In this document: positions 49,679 to 59,042 of the stretch, piece after piece
How the letters are laid out: each line of letters begins with the position of its first letter
How positions within the stretch are numbered: the first letter of the stretch is position 1
Origin: Jeotgalibacillus salarius
GTDB taxonomy: Bacteria > Bacillota > Bacilli > Bacillales > Jeotgalibacillaceae
Length of the DNA: 64,000 bases
Assembly: GCF_004405125.1 (NCBI RefSeq)
Contig: NZ_SORX01000002.1
Span: 1 to 64,000, forward strand
Direction: 5' to 3'
The notes under the pieces: generated by a model
Database searches by the model: none
Seen by the model: the letters and a program-made list of their open reading frames with translations, nothing else
What the model was told of the DNA's origin: nothing
Program-made: the position numbers and the translations under genes

Positions 49679-52600
49679 TGTATGTGAAGCAACTTGAAGT
49701 GCTGGGTTTCAAATCGTTCGCGGAGAAAGTACAAATTGATTTTGTGCCGGGTGTCACAGCGGTTGTAGGACCTAACGGGAGCGGAAAGAGTAACATCACT
49801 GAGGCGATCAGGTGGGTGCTTGGTGAACAATCTGCTAAATCACTGCGCGGTGGAAAAATGGAAGACGTCATCTTTTCCGGCAGTGATTCACGCAAGCAGC
49901 TTAACTTTGCTGAAGTCACACTCGTACTCGACAATACGGATGGTACGTTGCCATTGGACTTTATGGAAGTCAGTGTCACCAGGCGTGTTTTTCGCTCCGG
50001 AGACAGTGAATATCTTCTGAATGGATCAGCGTGCAGATTAAAAGACATTACAGAGCTTTTTATTGATTCAGGATTGGGTAAAGAGGCATTCTCAATCATC
50101 GGTCAGGGCAGAGTAGACCAGATTCTGAACAGTAAGCCTGAAGAAAGAAGAGTAATTTTAGAAGAAGCGGCAGGTGTATTGAAATACAAAAGCCGCAGAA
50201 AAAAAGCAGATCTGAGACTGGATGAAACACAGGACAATCTATATCGCGTTCAGGATATTCTTCATGAGCTGAGCAGTCAGGTGGAGCCGCTGAAACAGCA
50301 GGCTTCTTTGGCGAGAGAATATTTGGCCTATAAAGAAGATCTGCTAAAAACTGAATCCGGTCTCCTTGCGCATGAAGCAGAAGAAATGACTGCTGAGTGG
50401 GAATCCAGAGAAGATGAGTATCAGAAAGTAAAAGCACATGAACAAAAACTTCGCTTAAAACTTGATGAAGACGATGAAGCATTAAATGCAAAGCAGAAAG
50501 AACGTTCTTTTTGTGAAAAGAATATTGAAGAACTTCAGTCTGATCTTTTGACTGTTACCAAGGAAGCAGAACAGCTTGAGGGGCGTCGTCAAGTATTGAT
50601 TGAACGTCAAAAAAATGCCGATCAAAACGAAGATCAGTTAAAACAGAAAGTAAAAGATTTAAATGAACAGCTGAGTGAAATTAAAAAGAAAATCAATCAT
50701 AAAGAGCATGTGGCTGAAGAATATAAACAGGATATCGTCCACATTAAGCAACAGCTTGCAGAAACAGATCATGTTCTTGGAACTTCTGTGGATGAGATTG
50801 AGCAGCAGCTCGAAAAAACAAAAAACGACTACTTTGAAGCGTTAAATAATAAAACTGCCTTTCAAAATGAGTTGAATTACTTAACACAGCAACGCGATCA
50901 GGAGCATAAAAGAGCTGAAAAGCTGACTGGCACAAATGCCAGGTATATAGAAGAGCGTGAAAAGTGGAACGCAAAACATCAGGAATTGGCAATTCTAGCA
51001 GAGCAGACTGCCGGTGAACTGAACATCATAGCTGAGCATTATAAAACAGCGGTTCAAAAAAGAGATGCAGTTAGAAATGAATTGTCTGACCTGGAGAAGA
51101 ATTTATATAAAGCTTATCAATTTGTGAGTGAAGCAAAGTCAAGAAGGTCAATGCTTGAGTCCATGGAAGAAGAATTTTCCGGATTTTATCAGGGTGTGAA
51201 AGAAGTGCTCAAAAATCGAGGCTCACGTTTAAAAGGAATTGAAGGTGCCGTGGCTGAGCTGATTGATGTAAGTAAGGAGCACGAAACGGCAGTGGAAACT
51301 GCACTCGGAGCATCTATGCAAAGTATTGTCACCCAAAGTGAAGCTGATGCCAGACAGGCAATTCAATTTCTGAAACAAAGCCGCGCAGGACGCGCTACAT
51401 TCCTGCCGATGTCTGTGATTAAATCAAGAGCACTGCCCGATTCACTTATTGCACGGGCGAGTGAGCATGAAGATTTTATCAGCCCGGCCTCAACTCTTGT
51501 GGAATTCGATCCCCAATACCAGCATGTCATTGAGAATCTGTTAGGGCATGTTGTCGTTGTAAAAACATTAAAAGGTGCTAATGAACTGGCAAAAATTCTT
51601 CAATACAGGTACCGCATTGTTACGCTCGATGGGGACGTAGTTAACCCGGGTGGTTCTATGAGCGGGGGTTCTCAGGCTAAAAAAACTTCTTCTATTTTTT
51701 CAAGAAAAAATGAACTTGATCAGCTTGTTAGTCAGATACCGGCATATGAAGAGACAGCTGTAAAGCTCGAACAAAAAGTTCAGGAGTTAAAAAACCAGGC
51801 AGCTGAATTTGAAAAGGAAATGGACGATCAGCGTATAAAAGGAGAGCAGTCTCGTGTAAGAGAATCTGAACTGAAAGCAGATCTCCGTGAAGTAGAAACT
51901 GCAATCAAGCAGGCAGATGAGCAATTGAAGCTTTACGACCTGGAAATGGCAGAATTTAAACACTCTAAAGGTTCTTTTGAAGATAAAGCAGCTAACTTAG
52001 CCCGACAGGCAGCTGAGGAAGAGCAGCACTTAGTTGAATTAGATTCCAGGATCAAGAGTCTGACTGAACAAAAAGAAACACAGCAATCATCCAGAGATGA
52101 AATGGTTCAGACTAAGTCAAATCTCCAGGCCAAACGTGCTGTTGCTGAAGAGAAAGCCTCGCAGGTTAAACGGGAACTGAAAGACTTAATTCAATTAAAT
52201 GCGGACACGAAAGAAAAGTATGAAAGATCCCTTGAAGACTTGAAGTGGTTAACCGAGGAAATGTCATCAGGTGAAAGTCAATCGGATCAGCTGCACAGGC
52301 AAATAACAGAAAAGCAGGAAGAAAGCTTGTCACTGTCAAGAAAATTGCAGGATATCAAGCTTCAGCGTGAAGAGCTTGAGGTGGTGCTGCAGCAACTAAC
52401 AGCCTCATACAAGGAATCCAGCAGAATACATCAGGGGCTCCTGGAACAGATGAATGATTTGAAGCTAAAGACAAGTAAATTGTCATCTGATATAGATTAC
52501 AGATTGAATAAGCTGCAGGAGGAGTATGAACTATCATTCAATGCTGCGAAAGAGGAATATCCACTTGAAATTGACCCTGATGAAGCAAGATCGAAAGTCA

Positions 52601-53238
52601 AACTGATCAAATTATCGATTTCAGAGCTTGGTCATGTCAATATCGGCTCGATCGAAGAATATGATCGAGTGAGTGAAAGGTATGAATTTCTGCTTGATCA
52701 ACAGAATGATCTTCATGAAGCGAAGGAAAATTTACTCGCAGTTATTAAGGATATGGATGCTGAAATGTCGAGAAGATTCAGCGAAACTTTCTATCAGGTC
52801 AAAGATCATTTCACAAGCGTATTTCAAAAACTCTTCGGTGGCGGTCACGCAGAACTGAAGCTTACAAACCCGGATGATATGCTGTCTACCGGAATCGATA
52901 TTGTGGCACAGCCGCCGGGTAAGAAGCTGCAGAACCTCAGCCTTTTATCAGGAGGAGAGCGTGCACTTACTGCAATCGCTTTATTGTTCTCAATCCTGCA
53001 CGTTCGTCCTGTGCCGTTTTGCATACTGGATGAAGTGGAAGCTGCACTCGATGAAGCCAATGTCCAGCGGTTTAGTGACTACCTTCACCAATTCAGTGAG
53101 CACTCACAGTTTATTGTGATTACACACCGTAAAGGAACGATGGAAGGTGCGGACGTTCTATATGGTGTTACGATGCAGGAGTCGGGCGTTTCAAAGCTCG
53201 TTTCTGTTAAACTTGAAGAACAAATAAATTTGAGTTAA
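49678..53238 (+). CDS. smc: Chromosome condensation ATPase SMC
   Basis: Core of the SMC-ScpAB loop-extruding complex. It has 1186 residues, full length. N-terminal ATPase head with Walker A GPNGSGKSN (about 32-40), long coiled coil, hinge near 510-670 with NPGGSMSGGS at its end, second coiled coil, and C-terminal head with signature LSGGERALTA and Walker B CILDEVEAALD. It shares one base with the end of rnc and is followed by ftsY after 13 bases. ScpA and ScpB are elsewhere. Confidence 0.97.
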   Translation: MYVKQLEVLGFKSFAEKVQIDFVPGVTAVVGPNGSGKSNITEAIRWVLGEQSAKSLRGGKMEDVIFSGSDSRKQLNFAEVTLVLDNTDGTLPLDFMEVSVTRRVFRSGDSEYLLNGSACRLKDITELFIDSGLGKEAFSIIGQGRVDQILNSKPEERRVILEEAAGVLKYKSRRKKADLRLDETQDNLYRVQDILHELSSQVEPLKQQASLAREYLAYKEDLLKTESGLLAHEAEEMTAEWESREDEYQKVKAHEQKLRLKLDEDDEALNAKQKERSFCEKNIEELQSDLLTVTKEAEQLEGRRQVLIERQKNADQNEDQLKQKVKDLNEQLSEIKKKINHKEHVAEEYKQDIVHIKQQLAETDHVLGTSVDEIEQQLEKTKNDYFEALNNKTAFQNELNYLTQQRDQEHKRAEKLTGTNARYIEEREKWNAKHQELAILAEQTAGELNIIAEHYKTAVQKRDAVRNELSDLEKNLYKAYQFVSEAKSRRSMLESMEEEFSGFYQGVKEVLKNRGSRLKGIEGAVAELIDVSKEHETAVETALGASMQSIVTQSEADARQAIQFLKQSRAGRATFLPMSVIKSRALPDSLIARASEHEDFISPASTLVEFDPQYQHVIENLLGHVVVVKTLKGANELAKILQYRYRIVTLDGDVVNPGGSMSGGSQAKKTSSIFSRKNELDQLVSQIPAYEETAVKLEQKVQELKNQAAEFEKEMDDQRIKGEQSRVRESELKADLREVETAIKQADEQLKLYDLEMAEFKHSKGSFEDKAANLARQAAEEEQHLVELDSRIKSLTEQKETQQSSRDEMVQTKSNLQAKRAVAEEKASQVKRELKDLIQLNADTKEKYERSLEDLKWLTEEMSSGESQSDQLHRQITEKQEESLSLSRKLQDIKLQREELEVVLQQLTASYKESSRIHQGLLEQMNDLKLKTSKLSSDIDYRLNKLQEEYELSFNAAKEEYPLEIDPDEARSKVKLIKLSISELGHVNIGSIEEYDRVSERYEFLLDQQNDLHEAKENLLAVIKDMDAEMSRRFSETFYQVKDHFTSVFQKLFGGGHAELKLTNPDDMLSTGIDIVAQPPGKKLQNLSLLSGGERALTAIALLFSILHVRPVPFCILDEVEAALDEANVQRFSDYLHQFSEHSQFIVITHRKGTMEGADVLYGVTMQESGVSKLVSVKLEEQINLS

Positions 53239-53251
53239 GAGGAGACATGGC

Positions 53252-54262
53252 ATGAGTTTTTTTAAGAAACTGAAAGAGAAATTTACCACCCAGGATACAG
53301 CAACTGATAAATATAAAGACGGGCTGAGCAAGACCAGAAACAGTTTTACTTCCCGTTTGAATGATCTGGTGGCCAATTATAGAACTGTAGATGAAGATTT
53401 CTTTGAAGAGCTTGAAGAAATTATGATCCAGGCAGATGTCGGTTTCGATACAGTGATGACGCTGGTGGAAGAATTGAAAATGGAAGTTAAACGCCAGAAT
53501 ATCAAAGATACTGAAGGAATTCGAAGCGTCATTTCCCAAAAACTAGTGGAAATTTATTACAACGGAGAAGAGCCTGATGAACTTCTCAATTTTAAAGAAA
53601 ATGATTTAACAGTCATTCTGTTTGTGGGGGTTAACGGCGTTGGTAAAACGACGACAATAGGGAAACTTGCACACCAGTTTAAAAATGAAGGTAAAAAAGT
53701 GGTTCTTGCAGCAGGAGATACTTTCCGTGCCGGAGCTATTGAACAGCTTGAAGTCTGGGGAAATCGAGTCGGTGTTGATGTCATTAAGCACTCTGAAGGT
53801 TCTGATCCTGCCGCTGTCATGTACGATGCAGTTCATTCTGCCAAAGCAAAAAAAGCGGATGTGCTTATTTGTGACACAGCAGGACGCCTGCAAAATAAAG
53901 TGAATCTGATGAAAGAGCTTGAAAAAGTGAAGCGTGTCATTGAAAGAGAAATTCCTGATGCCCCGCATGAGGTACTGCTTGCACTTGACGCGACGACAGG
54001 TCAAAATGCCATGACACAGGCAAAGATTTTCAAAGAAGCCACAAATGTAACAGGGATCGTGCTGACGAAGCTTGATGGTACTGCTAAAGGCGGAATTGTA
54101 CTTGCGATCAAAAAAGAGCTGGGTATACCTGTGAAGTTTGTCGGACTTGGTGAAAAAATGGATGATCTCCAGCCTTTCAATGCAGAAAAGTATGTCTACG
54201 GACTATTTTCCGATCTGGTTGATAAAGAGGAATTAATAGATGACGAGGAAGAACGTGAATAA
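53252..54262 (+). CDS. ftsY: Signal recognition particle receptor FtsY
   Basis: GTPase that docks SRP-ribosome complexes at the membrane. It has 336 residues. A short N-terminal amphipathic region ([11 protein letters not shown]) replaces the long acidic domain of E. coli, as in other Gram-positives; N domain; G domain with [15 protein letters not shown] (about 127-141), DTAGRLQNK and [13 protein letters not shown] 53252 follows AAGAGGAG. It works with Ffh, encoded 414 bases downstream. Confidence 0.97.
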   Translation: MSFFKKLKEKFTTQDTATDKYKDGLSKTRNSFTSRLNDLVANYRTVDEDFFEELEEIMIQADVGFDTVMTLVEELKMEVKRQNIKDTEGIRSVISQKLVEIYYNGEEPDELLNFKENDLTVILFVGVNGVGKTTTIGKLAHQFKNEGKKVVLAAGDTFRAGAIEQLEVWGNRVGVDVIKHSEGSDPAAVMYDAVHSAKAKKADVLICDTAGRLQNKVNLMKELEKVKRVIEREIPDAPHEVLLALDATTGQNAMTQAKIFKEATNVTGIVLTKLDGTAKGGIVLAIKKELGIPVKFVGLGEKMDDLQPFNAEKYVYGLFSDLVDKEELIDDEEERE

Positions 54263-54273
54263 ATCCTCCCGGG

Positions 54274-54302
54274 TTGACATAGAAGCCCTTAATCTGTATG
54301 AT
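54274..54302 (+). promoter_or_regulatory. SigA promoter of ylxM-ffh
   Basis: A perfect TTGACA (54274-54279), a 17-base spacer and TATGAT (54297-54302). It begins 12 bases after the ftsY stop and about 42 bases before ylxM. Confidence 0.85.
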
Positions 54303-54343
54303 TTCAGTGTAAAGGCTTTTCACTTAACAAAGGGGGATATGTG

Positions 54344-54661
54344 ATGCTCGAAAAAACAACAAGAGTAAACTTTCTCTATGATTTTTATCAAATGTTGTTA
54401 ACGCCTAAACAGCGGAGCTACATGTCTCTATATTTTCTTGATGATTACTCTCTCGGTGAAATCGCTGAGGAATATAGTGTCAGCCGCCAGGCGGTTTATG
54501 ACAATATTAAAAGAACTGAAGCGATGCTTGAGGAGTATGAGTCTAAATTATTGTTATTTCAAAAGTTCCAGGAGCGTACACAGGTGATTGAAAAGCTGAA
54601 AGCTGCTGCAATCCAGCCTGAGCTTCTAGAGATCATTAAATCGCTTGACGAATTGGAATAG
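54344..54661 (+). CDS. ylxM: YlxM, SRP-associated helix-turn-helix protein
   Basis: A 105-residue protein of the UPF0122/YlxM family. It has a sigma-70 region-4-like helix-turn-helix: [16 protein letters not shown] and [22 protein letters not shown]. In streptococci a YlxM homologue binds the SRP and modulates its GTPase. ATG 54344 fits AAAGGGGG; the GTG at 54341 is in frame but closer. It lies 14 bases before ffh, the standard pairing. Confidence 0.93.
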   Translation: MLEKTTRVNFLYDFYQMLLTPKQRSYMSLYFLDDYSLGEIAEEYSVSRQAVYDNIKRTEAMLEEYESKLLLFQKFQERTQVIEKLKAAAIQPELLEIIKSLDELE

Positions 54662-54675
54662 GAGGCTTTGCATTT

Positions 54676-56025
54676 ATGGCATTTGAAGGATTAGCCGAAC
54701 GTCTGCAGGGTTCCATCCAAAAGATCCGCGGAAAAGGCAAAGTAAACGAAGCTGATGTTAAAGAGATGATGCGTGAGGTCCGTCTGGCGCTTTTAGAAGC
54801 CGATGTCAACTTCAAGGTTGTAAAAAGCTTTGTGAAACAAGTGAGTGAACGTGCTGTAGGCCAGGAAGTAATGACAAGTCTTACTCCTGGACAACAGGTC
54901 ATCAAAGTAGTTAAAGAAGAGTTGACAGAGCTGATGGGCGGGGAACAAAGCCAAATCGCCGTCGGCAAAAAGCCGCCGACTGTGATTATGATGGTTGGTC
55001 TCCAGGGTGCCGGTAAAACGACTACAGCAGGAAAACTTGCGGGATTGCTTCGTAAAAAGCACAATCGTAAGCCGCTGCTAGTAGCTGCTGATATTTATCG
55101 TCCTGCTGCAATCAATCAGCTTGAAACGATTGGTAAGCAGCTCAGTCTGCCTGTTTTTTCGATGGGAGATCAGGTAAGTCCAGTAGAAATTGCAAAAGCC
55201 GGGATTGAAAAGGCGAAAGAAGAGCACCATGATTATGTGCTGATTGATACGGCCGGACGTCTTCATGTAGATGAAGAATTGATGGACGAATTAAAACAGA
55301 TCAAGGAACTTTCTTCACCTGATGAAATCTTCCTGGTTGTGGACTCGATGACTGGTCAGGATGCGGTAACAGTCGCTCAGAATTTTGATGACGCACTTGG
55401 AGTAACAGGTGTTGTCTTAACCAAACTTGACGGTGATACGCGAGGAGGGGCAGCCCTTTCTATCCGTTCTGTAACCGGTAAACCGATTAAGTTCGTCGGT
55501 ATGGGTGAAAAAATGGATGCGCTGGAGCCGTTTCATCCCGAAAGAATGGCATCCCGGATTTTAGGGATGGGTGACATGCTTTCACTCATTGAAAAAGCAC
55601 AGACAAACGTGGATGAGGACAAAGCGAAAGAAATGGAGAAAAAACTCCGTACAGCTTCTTTCACCCTGGATGATTTTCTTGAACAACTCGGTCAGGTGAA
55701 ACAGATGGGACCTCTCGATGAATTACTGAAAATGATTCCTGGTGCCAACAAAATGAAAGGTCTGGATAATATTGATATGGATGGCAAACAGCTCAGCCAT
55801 GTTGAAGCCATTATCCAGTCTATGACGGTTAAAGAGAAAGAACAGCCTGAAATCATTAACGCCAGCAGAAGAAAGAGAATTGCCCGGGGAAGTGGCAGAC
55901 CGATCCAGGAAATTAACCGTTTATTAAAGCAGTTCGAAGAAATGAAAAAAATGATGAAACAAATGACAAATGCACAAGGCAAAGGCAAAAAACGTGGTGG
56001 AATGAACTTTCCATTTATGCAATAA
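54676..56025 (+). CDS. ffh: Signal recognition particle protein Ffh
   Basis: SRP54 GTPase that binds signal peptides and 4.5S/scRNA. It has 449 residues: N domain; G domain with GLQGAGKTTTAGKLA (about 107-121), DTAGRLHVD and TKLDGDTRGGAALS; and a C-terminal methionine-rich M domain with GSGRPIQEINRLLKQFEEMKKMM. RBS ATAGGAGG precedes ATG 54676. The scRNA gene is not in this window. Confidence 0.98.
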   Translation: MAFEGLAERLQGSIQKIRGKGKVNEADVKEMMREVRLALLEADVNFKVVKSFVKQVSERAVGQEVMTSLTPGQQVIKVVKEELTELMGGEQSQIAVGKKPPTVIMMVGLQGAGKTTTAGKLAGLLRKKHNRKPLLVAADIYRPAAINQLETIGKQLSLPVFSMGDQVSPVEIAKAGIEKAKEEHHDYVLIDTAGRLHVDEELMDELKQIKELSSPDEIFLVVDSMTGQDAVTVAQNFDDALGVTGVVLTKLDGDTRGGAALSIRSVTGKPIKFVGMGEKMDALEPFHPERMASRILGMGDMLSLIEKAQTNVDEDKAKEMEKKLRTASFTLDDFLEQLGQVKQMGPLDELLKMIPGANKMKGLDNIDMDGKQLSHVEAIIQSMTVKEKEQPEIINASRRKRIARGSGRPIQEINRLLKQFEEMKKMMKQMTNAQGKGKKRGGMNFPFMQ

Positions 56026-56068
56026 CAGCGTTTTTTAAGAAAAAAATTAGTGTGTTAAGAAAAAAGAC

Positions 56069-56097
56069 TTTACAAAGGAAGAAACCCTTGATAATAT
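56069..56097 (+). promoter_or_regulatory. SigA promoter of rpsP-khpA
   Basis: TTTACA (56069-56074), a 17-base spacer and TAATAT (56092-56097), lying 37 bases before the rpsP start. Confidence 0.7.
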
Positions 56098-56133
56098 ACT
56101 ATCTTGTGTGAAACTATTCGGAGGTGCAATAAC

Positions 56134-56406
56134 ATGGCAGTAAAAATTCGTTTAAAGCGTATGGGAGCAAACAAGTCTCCTTTCTATCGTATTGTAGTAG
56201 CAGATTCTCGTTCACCACGTGATGGACGTTTCATCGAAACAGTAGGAACTTACAACCCGGTTGCAAACCCTGCTGTTGTAGATATCAATGAAGAAGCAGT
56301 TCTTAAGTGGATGGGAAATGGCGCTAAGCCTTCTGACACAGTACGTAACCTTCTTTCAAATGAAGGTATTATGGAAAAATTCCATAATTCAAAGAGCGGT
56401 AAATAA
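56134..56406 (+). CDS. rpsP: 30S ribosomal protein S16
   Basis: Small-subunit protein of 90 residues. [31 protein letters not shown] is diagnostic, followed by [11 protein letters not shown] 56134 follows CGGAGGTG. It is followed six bases later by khpA. The order ffh-rpsP-khpA-rimM-trmD-rplS is conserved in Bacilli. Confidence 0.98.
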   Translation: MAVKIRLKRMGANKSPFYRIVVADSRSPRDGRFIETVGTYNPVANPAVVDINEEAVLKWMGNGAKPSDTVRNLLSNEGIMEKFHNSKSGK

Positions 56407-56411
56407 CAGAC

Positions 56412-56645
56412 GTGAAAGAGCTTATCGAAACGATTGTCAAGCCTCTCGTTGATCACCCGGAAGCAGTAAGTGTTGATGTGCAGGAGACTGACACAGCGAT
56501 TGCTTACAAGCTTTCCGTTCATCCGGACGATATGGGTAAAGTCATTGGCAAACAAGGCAGAGTTGCGAAAGCTATACGTACTGTTTCTTTTGCAGGCGAA
56601 AGCGGGCAGAAGAAAAAGACCGTGATTGAAATAGTAGATAAGTAA
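56412..56645 (+). CDS. khpA: KH-domain RNA-binding protein KhpA
   Basis: A 77-residue single KH domain protein (YlqC). With KhpB/Jag it forms an RNA-binding dimer linked to cell elongation and RNA fate. The GxxG loop is GKQGR in GKVIGKQGRVAKA. The start is GTG 56412, right behind rpsP, with only a weak site (AGCGG) so it probably depends on coupling. A perfect-stem terminator follows immediately. Confidence 0.93.
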   Translation: MKELIETIVKPLVDHPEAVSVDVQETDTAIAYKLSVHPDDMGKVIGKQGRVAKAIRTVSFAGESGQKKKTVIEIVDK

Positions 56646-56670
56646 AAGGGAGGCATATGTCCTCCCTTTT
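56644..56670 (+). terminator. Terminator after khpA
   Basis: AAAAGGGAGG (56644-56653) and CCTCCCTTTT (56661-56670) form a perfect 10-bp stem overlapping the khpA stop codon. The A arm also allows function in the reverse direction. Confidence 0.88.
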
Positions 56671-56721
56671 GCTGTATGAAAAATTAAAAGCTTTGTTAAA
56701 GTTATTTGTTGTTTATTCACA

Positions 56722-56798
56722 GCTGGTGGTTGGAACGCAAAGTGGAGACACCTGCTACCGGCCGCGGAAAGCATCCGCCTGAAGCGGAAACCAACAGC
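56722..56798. repeat. Shortened GC-rich palindromic dispersed repeat (copy B)
   Basis: Terminal inverted arms GCTGGTGGTT (56722-56731) and AACCAACAGC (56789-56798) enclose GTGGAGAC and GCGGAAAGCATCCGCCTGAAGCGG. The same ordered blocks (GGAG-AC near the left, GGAAAGC near the right) occur in copy A at 23125-23256, but the middle GGTGAGCC...GGCTCACC stem is missing here. It lies between the khpA terminator and ylqD. Confidence 0.65.
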
Positions 56799-56834
56799 CA
56801 ACTTTTACAGAGCAACTTTAAAAGGGGTGCGATC

Positions 56835-57227
56835 ATGCAGGTAACTCAAAAGGTAATTGTGAAAGAAATTATGACTAACTCTTCTAAAAAGCGTCTGAAA
56901 GATTCTCTTACACAAAAATCAGAGCGTGCACAAAAAGAAGTTGAACAACTCATTTTTCAGCAGAAAAAGCTGGAAAAACAATTTGAGCAATCTTCAGATG
57001 CTGTGACAAACCGCATTAATCAGGAAATTAATAAAAGAAAACAATTAATGGCTCAGACGGAAGCTCAGCAAAAAACAATTGATGAGATGCCAATGGGTAC
57101 TGAATATACATTAAGAGAAACAGATATGCTGGTAGAGCTTGATCAGGGCAGCATCTGGCACCCTGACCAAAAACCTGTCATTGTTCTTGAAGACGGTATG
57201 GTTAAAGAAATCCGTCAGGGGTGGTAG
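56835..57227 (+). CDS. ylqD: YlqD family coiled-coil protein
   Basis: A 130-residue protein of the YlqD family, of unknown function. A central coiled coil (about 25-85, [25 protein letters not shown]) lies between an N-terminal [12 protein letters not shown] strand-helix and a C-terminal globular end with [21 protein letters not shown] 56835 follows AAAAGGGG; a longer frame from 56706 would run through the repeat and is rejected. It overlaps the rimM region closely, so it is co-transcribed with rRNA maturation genes. Confidence 0.88.
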   Translation: MQVTQKVIVKEIMTNSSKKRLKDSLTQKSERAQKEVEQLIFQQKKLEKQFEQSSDAVTNRINQEINKRKQLMAQTEAQQKTIDEMPMGTEYTLRETDMLVELDQGSIWHPDQKPVIVLEDGMVKEIRQGW

Positions 57228-57229
57228 AG

Positions 57230-57742
57230 ATGGAATGGTTTGACGTGGGGAAAATCGTGAACACCCATGGTATTAAGGGTGAAGTCAGAGTAATCTCGAG
57301 TACTGATTTTCCTGAGGAAAGATATGCAAAGGGCAGCACGCTTTATTTGTTTCAGCCAGGAAAAGACCCGGTTCAGCTAAAAGTATCCGGTTACCGCAGG
57401 CATAAAAATTTTGACTTGCTGACTTTTGAAGGATATGACAATGTGAATCTGGTCGAGCCTTTTAGAGAAGCGCAGCTGAAAATAACTGCTGAACAGATGA
57501 ATGAGCTGGAAGAGGACGAGTTCTACTACCATGAAATCATTGGCTGCGAAGTTCTGACAGACGAAGGAAAGCGTATTGGTAACATTACCGAAATCCTTTC
57601 TCCTGGTGCAAATGATGTTTGGGTCATCAAGCCTGACAGCGGGAAAGATGTGCTGATCCCTTATATTGATTCAGTCGTAAAAGATGTGAATATTGCTGAT
57701 AAAAAAGTAATCATTCATGTGATTGAAGGGCTGCTGGAATGA
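57230..57742 (+). CDS. rimM: 16S rRNA processing protein RimM
   Basis: 30S assembly factor that binds S19 and helps form the head. It has 170 residues: an N-terminal RimM barrel ([18 protein letters not shown]) and a C-terminal PRC-barrel ([24 protein letters not shown]). ATG 57230 follows CAGGGGTGG; a GTG at 57221 is in frame but lies inside that site. It begins two bases after the ylqD stop and overlaps trmD by four bases. Confidence 0.96.
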   Translation: MEWFDVGKIVNTHGIKGEVRVISSTDFPEERYAKGSTLYLFQPGKDPVQLKVSGYRRHKNFDLLTFEGYDNVNLVEPFREAQLKITAEQMNELEEDEFYYHEIIGCEVLTDEGKRIGNITEILSPGANDVWVIKPDSGKDVLIPYIDSVVKDVNIADKKVIIHVIEGLLE

Positions 57743-58476
57743 AGATAGATATTCTGTCATTATTCCCTGCGATGTTTGAAGGGGTTTTTGGAGAATCGAT
57801 CTTAAAAAAAGCAGCAGAAAAAGGTGCGGTAGAATACGCAGTTACTGATTTTCGTCAATTTGCTAACAACAGGCACAATTCAGTTGATGATTATCCATAT
57901 GGTGGCGGAGCAGGTATGGTATTGAAGCCTGAACCCATTTTTAATGCGGTAAATCATTTAAAGAAAGAGGCTGAATCTGCTCCGCGTGTGATTCTGATGT
58001 GTCCGCAGGGAGAAAGGTTCAATCAGAAAAAAGCTGAAGAGCTTTCGAAGGAAGAACACCTCATCTTTATTTGCGGTCATTATGAAGGCTATGACGAAAG
58101 GATCAGAGACCACCTTATCACAGACGAAATCTCAATAGGAGACTTTGTTTTGACGGGCGGGGAACTCGGTGCAATGGTCGTGACTGACAGCGTAGTCAGG
58201 CTGCTTCCAGAAGTTCTTGGAAATGATCAGTCTGCTGTAAAGGATTCTTATTCAAGCGGATTGCTGGAGCATCCTCATTATACGCGCCCTGCTAATTATG
58301 AAGGAATGACAGTACCGGATATCCTGTTGTCAGGCAACCATGCCAAAATTGATGAATGGCGCATGAAGGAATCGCTTAGAAGAACGTATACAAGACGTCC
58401 TGATCTGCTCAAAGAAATTAATTTAACAGATGAGCAAAAAAGATGGATTGACGAATTTAAAAATACCATTGAATAG
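57739..58476 (+). CDS. trmD: tRNA (guanine(37)-N(1))-methyltransferase TrmD
   Basis: SPOUT-class methyltransferase that makes m1G37 and prevents +1 frameshifting. It has 245 residues. The knotted SAM site appears as [11 protein letters not shown] and [31 protein letters not shown] is the N-terminal hallmark. It starts in the ATGA overlap with rimM. The promoter of rplS overlaps its last codons. Confidence 0.97.
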   Translation: MKIDILSLFPAMFEGVFGESILKKAAEKGAVEYAVTDFRQFANNRHNSVDDYPYGGGAGMVLKPEPIFNAVNHLKKEAESAPRVILMCPQGERFNQKKAEELSKEEHLIFICGHYEGYDERIRDHLITDEISIGDFVLTGGELGAMVVTDSVVRLLPEVLGNDQSAVKDSYSSGLLEHPHYTRPANYEGMTVPDILLSGNHAKIDEWRMKESLRRTYTRRPDLLKEINLTDEQKRWIDEFKNTIE

Positions 58477-58497
58477 AGTGTTTTTATGTGGTATTAT
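58469..58497 (+). promoter_or_regulatory. SigA promoter of rplS
   Basis: TTGAAT (58469-58474), a 17-base spacer and TATTAT (58492-58497). It overlaps the trmD stop codon and gives a start near 58505. Confidence 0.72.
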
Positions 58498-58504
58498 AGA
58501 TTTT

Positions 58505-58582
58505 GTGCTTAGTTCACGTTAGTGGATAAGCCTTGAACACAATGTTCCGCTGCAAAAAAGCAAGAGCATTTGTTGGAAGGAG
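58505..58582 (+). promoter_or_regulatory. Candidate L19 autoregulatory leader
   Basis: The 5' untranslated region of rplS, about 80 bases, is rich in small stems: CAC/GTG near 58515, a GAACA/TGTTC hairpin (58535-58547) and TGC-A6-GCA (about 58551-58562). Low-GC Gram-positives are known to carry an L19 leader motif here. The assignment rests on location and these stems only; no covariance model was run. Confidence 0.5.
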
Positions 58583-58588
58583 TTGAAA

Positions 58589-58936
58589 ATGATGCATAAC
58601 CTAATTCAGGAAATTTCTAATGAACAGCTTCGTTCTGATCTGCCTACATTCAAGCCTGGTGATACTGTTAAGGTACACGTTAAGGTTGTTGAGGGAACTC
58701 GCGAACGTATTCAGGTGTTTGAAGGTGTTGTAATTAAACGCCGCGGTGGTGGTGTTAGTGAAACTTTCACAGTCCGTAAGATTTCTTACGGCGTTGGAGT
58801 TGAGCGTACATTCCCTGTGCATACACCTAAAATTGCGAAACTTGATGTTGTGCGTCGCGGTAAAGTTCGTCGTGCGAAACTTTACTACCTGCGTAACCTA
58901 CGCGGTAAAGCGGCTAGAATTAAAGAAATTCGCTAA
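58589..58936 (+). CDS. rplS: 50S ribosomal protein L19
   Basis: Large-subunit protein at the subunit interface. It has 115 residues. [24 protein letters not shown] and [13 protein letters not shown] are diagnostic. There are tandem ATGs at 58589 and 58592, both within range of GGAAGGAG (58575-58582); the first is annotated. It has its own promoter and a strong terminator. Confidence 0.98.
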   Translation: MMHNLIQEISNEQLRSDLPTFKPGDTVKVHVKVVEGTRERIQVFEGVVIKRRGGGVSETFTVRKISYGVGVERTFPVHTPKIAKLDVVRRGKVRRAKLYYLRNLRGKAARIKEIR

Positions 58937-58940
58937 TTGT

Positions 58941-58968
58941 AAAAAAAGAGCCTGCGGGCTCTTTTTTT
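58941..58968 (+). terminator. Terminator after rplS
   Basis: AAAAAAAGAGCC (58941-58952) pairs with GGCTCTTTTTTT (58957-58968) over a TGCG loop. It is four bases after the stop codon region. Confidence 0.95.
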
Positions 58969-59002
58969 ATGTCTCCAATACTGAATAGATACGGAGTTTC
59001 TA

Positions 59003-59011
59003 TGATACAAT
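59003..59011 (+). promoter_or_regulatory. Candidate extended -10 promoter of lepB-rbgA
   Basis: TGATACAAT has the TG of an extended -10 and TACAAT at 59006-59011, 32 bases before the lepB start. The -35 is poor. Confidence 0.5.
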
Positions 59012-59042
59012 ATGTTCATCTGAGGTAGATGGGGGAAGTAAT

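Noticed and set aside
49470-50099. A 209-codon open frame on the - strand across rnc and smc
   Set aside because: It lies opposite two well-supported genes, has no recognisable domain and mirrors their codon pattern, so it is a shadow frame.
56706-56834. A 43-residue N-terminal extension of ylqD
   Set aside because: It translates the palindromic repeat; the family start and a proper ribosome binding site are at 56835.
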